Of a stretch of DNA of 32,542 bases, positions 25,288 to 32,542 are shown in pieces. Under the pieces are notes generated by a model, which made no database searches, was not told where the DNA came from, and saw nothing but the letters and a program-made list of their open reading frames with translations. Origin of the DNA: Candidatus Aminicenantota bacterium. GTDB taxonomy: Bacteria; Acidobacteriota; Aminicenantia; Aminicenantales; Aminicenantaceae. Made by a program: the position numbers and the translations under genes. The first letter of the stretch is position 1. Each line of letters starts with the position of its first letter. The stretch spans positions 1-32,542 of the forward strand of contig DQWD01000111.1 of NCBI GenBank assembly GCA_011042725.1, in the 5' to 3' direction.

Positions 25288-28200
25288 ATGAAAAAAAATA
25301 TGATTTGGGTTTTTATGCTTGTCTTCCTTTTAGGAGGATTAGCTCAGGCGAAGGAAGCAAGAGTGCTTCGTTTCCCAGATGTTAATCAAAATATGATTGT
25401 TTTTGTTTATGCTGGTGATATTTGGTCCGTCTCTATAAACGGGGGACCAGCTAAACGCTTAACTTCTCATTCAGGGTTAGAGTTATTTCCCAAGATCTCT
25501 CCCGATGGTCGCTGGATTGCTTTTTCCGCTGAATATTCAGGGAATCGCCAGGTTTATGTCATGCCGGCGGAGGGAGGCCTTCCCCGCCAACTGACTTATT
25601 ATAATGATGTCGGGGCGTTACCTCCTCGCGGTGGATTTGATTATCAGGTTTTAGATTGGACCCCCGATTCGAAAAAAATTCTATTTCGAGCCAATCGAAC
25701 TCCTTGGGGTCCAAGGATGGGGCGGTATTTTCTTGTTAATGTCAATGGTGGACTCGAACAACCCTTAGTAATTCCCGAAGCAGGCGGCGGTAGTTTTTCT
25801 CCCACGGGAGAACAAATTGTCTACACTCCCATTTCCCGGGAATGGCGGACCTGGAAAAGGTATCAGGGAGGTCGAGCGCAAGATATCTGGATTTTTGATT
25901 TAAAGAACAATGAAGCTAAGCGCTTAACCACTTATCCCGGCACAGATCAGCATCCTTTTTGGTATAAAGATAAGATCTATTTTGTTTCCGACCGCGATGT
26001 TATCTTAAATATTTTCGCCTATGATTTAAAGACAGGAGAGATTAAAAAAATTACCCATCATCAAGAATATGATGTGCTCTGGCCTTCTGGAGAAAATGGG
26101 AAAATTGTCTATGAGAATGGAGGTTACATCTATCTTCTGGATCTCGAAACAGAGAAATATAATCGGATTCCTATTGAACTAAATTTTGATAACCCTCATC
26201 TGCTGCCCTATTTCAAAAATGTTAAGGACAATATAACTCGTTTTGATATTTCACCAAGTGGGAAACAGGTTGTTTTTGAAGCTCGGGGTGAAATTTTCTT
26301 AGTCCCCGCTGAGGAAGGGGTGACTCGCAATTTAACCCAGACTCCTGGCCTTCGAGAAATTTTTCCTACTTGGTCACCAGATGGTCGTTACCTTGCCTAT
26401 TATTCAGATCGAACGGGCGAATATGAGCTTTATTTATATGACCGCCGGTCAAACCAAACTATTCAATTAACTACGGGGACTCAAACTTGGCGGTTTTCCC
26501 CTCTTTGGTCACCAGATTCCACCAAGCTTTTGTTTAGTGATAAAAAGCAAGGGTTACAGTTTATAGAGATCAAGAGTAAAAAAATTACTTTTGTTGACCA
26601 AGCCCGGCGCTTCGAGATCACGGATTATGAATGGTCACCGGATTCCCAGTGGATAGTCTACACTAAGGATGGAGAAAACGGTCAAGAAGCGGTGTGGGTT
26701 TATTCTTTGGAAAGAAAGACAGCTCAACAACTTACAGATGACCAGTATCAGGATTTCCAGCCCGTTTTTTCCTCTTGCGGTCAGTATTTATTCTTTTTGT
26801 CCAATCGAACTTTTAATCTTACCTTTTCCAGCTTTGAACAGGATTATCTTTATACTCGAGCCACCAAAATTTATGGCCTTCCTCTCACCAAGATGACCAA
26901 GCCGCTTTTCCAAGAAAAAAATATTGAGGAGGAGATAAAGGCAGGGCCAGAAGGCCAAAAAGCGAAAAAGGATTCATCTCGTGACTCTTGGCAAGAAAAA
27001 AAGGTTAGTATTGAATTTGATGGTCTTAACGGCCGCATTATTGCTTTTCCTCTTCCCGCCGGAGATTATCGTTGGTTAGAGGCGGTAGATGATGGAGTGA
27101 TTTATCTTAAAGATGGTGAACTTCATCATTTTAATCTGGAAAAGAAGAAAGATGAAGTGATTATAAGAGGAGTAAACGGAATAGCCCTTTCGGCCAACAA
27201 GAAAAAAATTCTATACCGCAGTGGTGATGTTTATGGAGTTATCGGCTTGAAACCCAACCAGAAAAAGGGAGATGGGGCCTTAAGTCTGGCGGATTTAACG
27301 ATGAAAATTTATCCTCAAGAAGAATGGAAACAAATGTTTGTTGATGGGTGGAGGATTTATCGCGATTGGTTCTATGTGGAAAATATGCACGGGGTTGATT
27401 GGGAGAAAGTTCGCCGCAAGTATGAATCCCTGGTTCTCTATTTAGGGCATCGGGCTGATTTAGATTATCTCTTTGGAGAAATGGTGGGAGAATTGAATGT
27501 TGGCCATGCCTATGTTAATTGGGGAGAATTTGACCGGCCAAAAAGAGTTGAGGGAGGCCTCCTTGGCGCTGCGTTTGAAGTCGATGAGCAGGCTGGTCGT
27601 TATCGAATTAAGAAAATTTATCAAGGGGAAAACTGGGATGAATCAACTCGTTCGCCTTTAACCGAGCAAGGAATAGAAGTTAAAGAGGGTGACTATTTAA
27701 TTAGTTTAAACGGGCATGAAGTTACCCTTGATGATAACCCTTATAAGTTTCTAGAAAATACAGCCGGTAAGAGAATTCCCATTGTGGTCAATTCTGTCCC
27801 CAGCAAGGAAGGAGCTCGAGAATACTGGGTTAAGCCTGTTCGGAGTGAATTGAATTTATTTTACTTAGATTGGGTTAGGGCACGGCGGGAACTAGTGGAC
27901 AAACTTTCCGGGGGGCGGATAGGATATTTTCACGTGCCGAACACTTCTCGAGAGGGCAACCGGGAATTGTTTAAAGGTATGTACGCTTTCGCCCATAAAG
28001 AAGCCTTGATTATCGATGAGCGGTACAACGGCGGTGGGTTTATTCCTGATGTAATGATTGATCTTCTTGACCGTCAAGTGCTTAATTACTGGGCCCGTCG
28101 AGGATTGGAGATGTTTCAAACCCCGGGCATCGCTCATCTGGGCCCCAAAGTTATGCTCATTAATCATTATTCAGCTTCCGGGGGAGATGCCTTTCCTTAT

Positions 28201-28548
28201 TACTTCCAAAAGCTTAACCTCGGGCTTTTGATTGGGACCAGAACTTGGGGAGGTCTGGTTGGTCTTTCGGGAAACCCGGGATTATTGGATGGTGGCTCCC
28301 TGGCTGTTCCAACTTTTGGTTTTGTTGATACCGAAGGCAATTGGGCGGTGGAAGGTATCGGCGTTTCTCCGGATATTGAAGTTTATGATCGGCCAGATTT
28401 AGTGATTAAAGGTCACGACCCTTCCCTGGAGAAAGCGGTGGAAGTTCTTCTTGATGAGTTAAGAAAGAATCCGCCTCGCCGGCCAAAAAAACCTCAAGAT
28501 CCCGACCGGTCCAAGTGGCACGAAAGGGTCAAAATTAAGAAAGATTAA
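25288..28548 (+). CDS. Tricorn-like S41 peptidase with signal peptide
   Basis: Signal peptide MKKNMIWVFMLVFLLGGLAQAKE; repeated WSPDGRYLAYYSDRTGEYELYLYD propeller blades; PDZ-like region VKEGDYLISLNGHEV; S41 core IDERYNGGGFIPD and NHYSASGGDAFPYYFQKLNLGLLIGTRTWGGLVG. Confidence 0.94.
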   Translation: MKKNMIWVFMLVFLLGGLAQAKEARVLRFPDVNQNMIVFVYAGDIWSVSINGGPAKRLTSHSGLELFPKISPDGRWIAFSAEYSGNRQVYVMPAEGGLPRQLTYYNDVGALPPRGGFDYQVLDWTPDSKKILFRANRTPWGPRMGRYFLVNVNGGLEQPLVIPEAGGGSFSPTGEQIVYTPISREWRTWKRYQGGRAQDIWIFDLKNNEAKRLTTYPGTDQHPFWYKDKIYFVSDRDVILNIFAYDLKTGEIKKITHHQEYDVLWPSGENGKIVYENGGYIYLLDLETEKYNRIPIELNFDNPHLLPYFKNVKDNITRFDISPSGKQVVFEARGEIFLVPAEEGVTRNLTQTPGLREIFPTWSPDGRYLAYYSDRTGEYELYLYDRRSNQTIQLTTGTQTWRFSPLWSPDSTKLLFSDKKQGLQFIEIKSKKITFVDQARRFEITDYEWSPDSQWIVYTKDGENGQEAVWVYSLERKTAQQLTDDQYQDFQPVFSSCGQYLFFLSNRTFNLTFSSFEQDYLYTRATKIYGLPLTKMTKPLFQEKNIEEEIKAGPEGQKAKKDSSRDSWQEKKVSIEFDGLNGRIIAFPLPAGDYRWLEAVDDGVIYLKDGELHHFNLEKKKDEVIIRGVNGIALSANKKKILYRSGDVYGVIGLKPNQKKGDGALSLADLTMKIYPQEEWKQMFVDGWRIYRDWFYVENMHGVDWEKVRRKYESLVLYLGHRADLDYLFGEMVGELNVGHAYVNWGEFDRPKRVEGGLLGAAFEVDEQAGRYRIKKIYQGENWDESTRSPLTEQGIEVKEGDYLISLNGHEVTLDDNPYKFLENTAGKRIPIVVNSVPSKEGAREYWVKPVRSELNLFYLDWVRARRELVDKLSGGRIGYFHVPNTSREGNRELFKGMYAFAHKEALIIDERYNGGGFIPDVMIDLLDRQVLNYWARRGLEMFQTPGIAHLGPKVMLINHYSASGGDAFPYYFQKLNLGLLIGTRTWGGLVGLSGNPGLLDGGSLAVPTFGFVDTEGNWAVEGIGVSPDIEVYDRPDLVIKGHDPSLEKAVEVLLDELRKNPPRRPKKPQDPDRSKWHERVKIKKD

Positions 28549-28561
28549 AAAAGATTAAAGT

Positions 28562-31012
28562 TTATTCTTTATGGTCAACTGCGGTTTTTTCCGTGGGTTG
28601 GGCATAAGCTTTCCAGCTTTGGGCCAAACGACTTAGGCCTTGGTCAACAAGATAGTTGATGGTGCCTTCTTCCCAAGTGCCATCTTCTTTTCTCTGGCCC
28701 GCCTTGACGCCAGTTAAAATTTCAATTCCTTCATCGATGGTTTTTATGGGGTAAATATGAAATTGGCCACTCTTAACTGCCTCCACCACATCTTTGCGGA
28801 GCATTAAGTTCTGAACGTTTTGGGCAGGAATGATTACACCTTGGGTTCCGGTTAATCCCTGAGCTCGACAGACATCAAAGAAACCTTCAATTTTTTCATT
28901 AACTCCACCGATAGGTTGAATTTCTCCGTGTTGATTAAGAGAACCAGTAACAGCAATATCTTGGCGGAGAGGAAGTTTGGCTAAACTCGAGAGAATAGCA
29001 TAGACTTCGGTGGAAGAAGCGCTGTCTCCGTCCACCCCGGAGTAGGATTGCTCAAAAGCCAAGCTGGCTGAAAGGGCAAAAGGTTTATCCTGGGCATATT
29101 TTCCTCGGAGGTAACCAGCGAGAATAAGGACTCCTTTGTTATGAGTCCGACCGCTTAGGTCAGCCTCTCTTTCAATATTGATAACCCCCGCTCGCCCCAC
29201 TGAGGTTCGGGCTGTAATGCGGGTTGGTTTGCCGAAGGAAACATCTCCCAGAAAATAAACCGAAAGGCCGTTAACTTGACCGATGGCTGAACCTTGGGTT
29301 TCAATCAATAAAGTGCCTTCTTCAATCATTTCCTGGATTTTGTCTTCAATAAGGCTGACTCGTTCGAATCTTTCTTCGATGGCTTTTTCCACATGGTGGC
29401 GGCAGACAACTTTTTCTCCTTCAGAAGAAGCCCAATAGCTGGCTTCCCGGATTACATCGGATATAATGTGAAATCGCGTTGAAATTTTTCGCTGCCTTCC
29501 GGCTAATCTAGTTCCGTACTCGATGATGGCCGCTATTCCCGATTTGTCAAAAGGGAGAAGATTATCTTCATCAGTTATTTTCTTAATGAAGGAGGTGTAC
29601 TCGAGAATTGTTTTATCTGTTTTTTGCATTTCGGAGTCAAACTCGGCTTTGACTTTGAATATTTTCTTGAAATCTTCGTCAAGGGAGTAGAGAAGTGAAT
29701 AGATGTAGTTGTCTCCGATTAAAATAACTTTAACATTAATCTCGATAGGTTCTGGTTTGAGACGACCGGTTGAAACGAGATAATAAGGAGGATAATTTTG
29801 GATTTCCAGTTTTTTATATTTAAGAGTTCTTTTGAGAGTAATCCAAACTCCTGGCTCAATTAAAGCATCTAAAGCGTTGATTACTAAATAGCCTCCGTTG
29901 GCTTTCAAAAGTGAGCCGGCTTTAATCTTAGTGAAATCAGTCTGAAGAATGCCTCCCCGGGTCATAGTGGCTTCGATGGCTCCGAAAAGATTAACGTAAT
30001 TAGGGTTGGTTTCGGTTACCACGGGAGCCCCTTTTTGGTCGGCATTATCGATAAGAAGGTTGACTCGGTAAGGGATGAAAGGATCCTCAACTAATTTATC
30101 TCTCTCGGGAGTTTCCTTTTTCTGACCTTTGAAAAGATTAATATTCTGGATAAGATGTTTTTCAACATGCTCTAAATAAGATATTACCTTAGAGTTTGTA
30201 AATTGTTCTCGAATACCCGAGATGGCTCCCTTAATCATGGGAGTAATTGATTCCTCATCCCATTGGTGGAGTAGTTCTCGAGTGTGCTTTTCCAAAGCTT
30301 TGAGTTGTTCAAAGACTTCTTCCAGTTTATCGGTCAATTCTTCATATTTTTTCTTTAATTCCTCGAGCTTTGGTTTGGGAAATTTGTTCTCTCTAACCAT
30401 AGCTTCTAGTTTGTTAAAGGGAGTGGGCTGACCGTCGATAACAGGAATTAAGTCGGGCTTAACAAACACACCCATTTGAACTTGAATAACAGAAAATCCT
30501 TCTTGAGCAACTTCTTCTTCAAATTTGCTCAAGATTTCTTTTTGTTTTTTTTGTTGGCTCTCGATAATTTCATCTTTTTTTTCTTTGTAATACTTGCTCT
30601 GAAGGAGTTGGGGAATATTGACCTTGAGCATCTCAATTAATCGATCCATAGCTTTTTTAAAGGCTCGTCCTTGGCCGGCAGGGAGAATAATAAGGGTTGG
30701 TTCGTCATGGTTTTTAAAATTGTGGACATAAATAATATCTTCAGGATTTTTTTCCTCTTGACTGATCTTTTCTAGAAATTTTTTTATGGTCGTGCTACGA
30801 CCGGTGCCGACTAAGCCGGTGACAAAGATGTTATATCCTAGGCTTTTTATATTTAAACCTGTTTGGATGGCTTTCAGCGCTCTTTGTTGACCAATTATCT
30901 CTTCACACACCACGCAGTCATTGGAAGTCTCATATGGAATTTTGTTTTCGTCCAGTCGCCAAGTTAAATTTCCGGCTGGCAACTCTTTAATCATGGGGGC
31001 TTTCTTGAGCAT
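28562..31012 (-). CDS. Lon-like ATP-dependent protease (AAA_32/LonB-like)
   Basis: P-loop-like FVTGLVGTGRSTTIKKFL; SYSGVDGDSASSTEVYAILSSLAKLPLRQDIAVTGSLNQHGEIQPIGGVNEKIEGFFDVCR (Ser/Lys dyad). Start set at ATG 31012 preceded by SD AGGAGG; the track start 31033 is probably too long. Confidence 0.93.
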   Translation of the reverse strand: MLKKAPMIKELPAGNLTWRLDENKIPYETSNDCVVCEEIIGQQRALKAIQTGLNIKSLGYNIFVTGLVGTGRSTTIKKFLEKISQEEKNPEDIIYVHNFKNHDEPTLIILPAGQGRAFKKAMDRLIEMLKVNIPQLLQSKYYKEKKDEIIESQQKKQKEILSKFEEEVAQEGFSVIQVQMGVFVKPDLIPVIDGQPTPFNKLEAMVRENKFPKPKLEELKKKYEELTDKLEEVFEQLKALEKHTRELLHQWDEESITPMIKGAISGIREQFTNSKVISYLEHVEKHLIQNINLFKGQKKETPERDKLVEDPFIPYRVNLLIDNADQKGAPVVTETNPNYVNLFGAIEATMTRGGILQTDFTKIKAGSLLKANGGYLVINALDALIEPGVWITLKRTLKYKKLEIQNYPPYYLVSTGRLKPEPIEINVKVILIGDNYIYSLLYSLDEDFKKIFKVKAEFDSEMQKTDKTILEYTSFIKKITDEDNLLPFDKSGIAAIIEYGTRLAGRQRKISTRFHIISDVIREASYWASSEGEKVVCRHHVEKAIEERFERVSLIEDKIQEMIEEGTLLIETQGSAIGQVNGLSVYFLGDVSFGKPTRITARTSVGRAGVINIEREADLSGRTHNKGVLILAGYLRGKYAQDKPFALSASLAFEQSYSGVDGDSASSTEVYAILSSLAKLPLRQDIAVTGSLNQHGEIQPIGGVNEKIEGFFDVCRAQGLTGTQGVIIPAQNVQNLMLRKDVVEAVKSGQFHIYPIKTIDEGIEILTGVKAGQRKEDGTWEEGTINYLVDQGLSRLAQSWKAYAQPTEKTAVDHKE

Positions 31013-31042
31013 CTTTCCTCCTTGTTGCTTCAAGTTCTTAAA

Positions 31043-31071
31043 TTATTAGCACAATTTCAGGTGGAAGACAA
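31043..31071 (-). promoter_or_regulatory. Putative promoter for the Lon-like gene: TTGTCT-N17-TAATAA with TGn
   Basis: Minus strand TTGTCT 31071-31066, 17 nt spacer, TAATAA 31048-31043 preceded by TGC. Confidence 0.35.
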
Positions 31072-31307
31072 ACTGGGTAGTTAAGAAATCTTTTTTTCTA
31101 GCTTCAAAATGAAAGAACAGCCCTAATTAAAATATTTGAATTAAACTTTAGTGTAGGGATTGAAGATAGTCAGTCAATTTTTTGTCCCAGGCTATTAATT
31201 CCTCTAGTTGTCCTGGCGGCTAATTTTGACCATCCTTTCTTCTGGCCTAGTTTAAGCCTAAGAAGCACATTGGTAACTCCCACCAACCATTAGGTAAACT
31301 GCCAGCG

Positions 31308-31343
31308 CTTATTCAGAAATAAGAGAAGGGAAATTGTTCCCTT
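31308..31343 (+). promoter_or_regulatory. Tandem hairpins in the upstream region of the GNAT-like gene
   Basis: CTTATT-CAGA-AATAAG (31308-31323) followed by AAGGGAA-ATTG-TTCCCTT (31326-31343). Confidence 0.45.
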
Positions 31344-31419
31344 TATATATTTTACGTGCAAAAATGATAGCTCTCTGATAAAATGGGTAGGATTCTCCCC
31401 AAAAGGAGGTAAGTAAAAG

Positions 31420-32529
31420 TTGGAAATTAGAAAAGTTTCCTCAAGAAGGGACCAGAAAGAATTTATTTTATTTCCCTGGAAAGTTTATCAAAATGACCCT
31501 TATTGGGTTCCTCCGTTGATAATTGATATGAAGGAAAAGCTGAATAAGAAAAAACACCCTTTTTTCGAACATGCTGACCTTGAGTTATTTTTGGCGGTTA
31601 AAGATGGTGAAGTTCAGGGCCGGATTGCCGCTATTCTTGATGAGCGACACAATGAATTTCGCCACGAAAAAGTTGTTTTTTTTGGTCTTTATGAGAGTTT
31701 TAATGACCCCGAGGTCGCCCAACAATTATTGTCCACGGTGGCTAATTGGGGGAAGGCAAAGGGGATGAACATCTTGCGTGGCCCCATGAATTTGTCGATG
31801 AATGATGAATGTGCTTTTTTACTCGAAGGTTTTGATTCATCTCCGGTGATAATGATGACTTATAATCCTCCCTATTATAATGATTTAATGACGCAATGTG
31901 GGCTGGTTAAAGCTAAGGATCTCTATGCTTTTTATATGACCAAAGATCATCAAGAAAAAGAGAAAGTGAGATTAATAGTCGAGAAGGCCAGGCGAGATCT
32001 CTCGGTTACTCTGCGAACGGTGAACATGAAAGATATCGTCAACGAAGCCAGGAAAATTGCTTTTATTTACAATGAAGCTTGGAAAGGCAACTGGGGTTTT
32101 GTTCCCTGGACGGAACATGAAATGATTCATATGGCTAACAAGTTAAAACAGTTCGCTGATCCAGATCTAGTTATATTTGCCGAAAATAAGGGCCAGACAG
32201 TGGGCTTTGCTTTTGGTCTTCCCAATTATAATGAAATCCTGAAAAAGCTTAATGGGCGGTTAACTCCGTGGGGAATTCTTTATTTCCTTTTGAATCGAAA
32301 AAAAATAAAAGGGATGAGAGCTGTGGTTTTCGGAGTCTTAAAAAAATACCGTATGACTGGTTTGAGTTATTTATTATATAATCAGTTGGAAAAGAATGCT
32401 CTCCGCAAGGGATATGAGTGGTGTGAAACATCTTGGCAGTTGGAAGACAACCAGGCCATTAATAAATTTACTGAATCTTTAGGGGGTAGGATTTATAAAA
32501 AATATCGTATCTATGAAAAAGAGATTTAA
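31420..32529 (+). CDS. GNAT-like N-acetyltransferase (YghO-like)
   Basis: MEIRKVSSRRDQKEFILFPWKVYQNDPYWVPPLIIDMKEKLNKKKHPFFEHADLELFLAVKDGEVQGRIAAILDERHNEF, RGPMNLSMNDECAFLLEGFDSSPVIMMTYNPPYY. TTG start with SD AAGGAGG. Confidence 0.82.
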   Translation: MEIRKVSSRRDQKEFILFPWKVYQNDPYWVPPLIIDMKEKLNKKKHPFFEHADLELFLAVKDGEVQGRIAAILDERHNEFRHEKVVFFGLYESFNDPEVAQQLLSTVANWGKAKGMNILRGPMNLSMNDECAFLLEGFDSSPVIMMTYNPPYYNDLMTQCGLVKAKDLYAFYMTKDHQEKEKVRLIVEKARRDLSVTLRTVNMKDIVNEARKIAFIYNEAWKGNWGFVPWTEHEMIHMANKLKQFADPDLVIFAENKGQTVGFAFGLPNYNEILKKLNGRLTPWGILYFLLNRKKIKGMRAVVFGVLKKYRMTGLSYLLYNQLEKNALRKGYEWCETSWQLEDNQAINKFTESLGGRIYKKYRIYEKEI

Positions 32530-32542
32530 TTTTAGGGGGGAG

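Noticed and set aside
28562-31012. Non-canonical Walker A (GLVGTGRSTT, Arg for Lys) in the Lon-like protease
   Set aside because: GTGR(S/T) is, to my knowledge, usual in the AAA_32 Lon-like family; not evidence of inactivation.

Overview
The window is a gene-dense, AT-leaning bacterial chromosome segment of about 25 well-supported CDSs. I saw no rRNA, tRNA, CRISPR or transposon. Order from left: efp and a GHMP kinase (both -), an MBL hydrolase, a lipoprotein amidohydrolase overlapping a Ca2+/cation antiporter, then a compact redox operon (about 5.75-15.5 kb). After that come RNase HIII, a small RHH protein, a DUF401 membrane protein, an AlaX-type editing protein, two tandem MacB/FtsX permeases (-), an MDR dehydrogenase, a stand-alone pyruvate-kinase C-domain protein, a beta-barrel protein, an RsuA/RluB pseudouridine synthase, a tricorn-like S41 protease, a Lon-like protease (-) and a GNAT-like protein. 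The most interesting locus is the redox operon: Ald/PNT-like, NuoE/HydC-like, NuoF/HydB-like, NuoG/FdhA-like, NfnA-like, NfnB-like, acyl-CoA transferase. The large FeS subunit seems to lack both an H-cluster and a recognisable Mo active-site residue. The NfnA-like subunit has altered dinucleotide-binding motifs, and the Ald-like protein has lost key catalytic and Rossmann residues. I propose a multi-subunit NADH/NADPH/ferredoxin complex in which NuoEF replaces the NADH site of Nfn. Non-coding signals include several promoters placed so close to start codons that transcripts would be leaderless or nearly so (best case 16228-16263), and a bidirectional terminator-like hairpin in a divergent intergenic region. 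All family calls come from motif recognition by eye; no searches were run.
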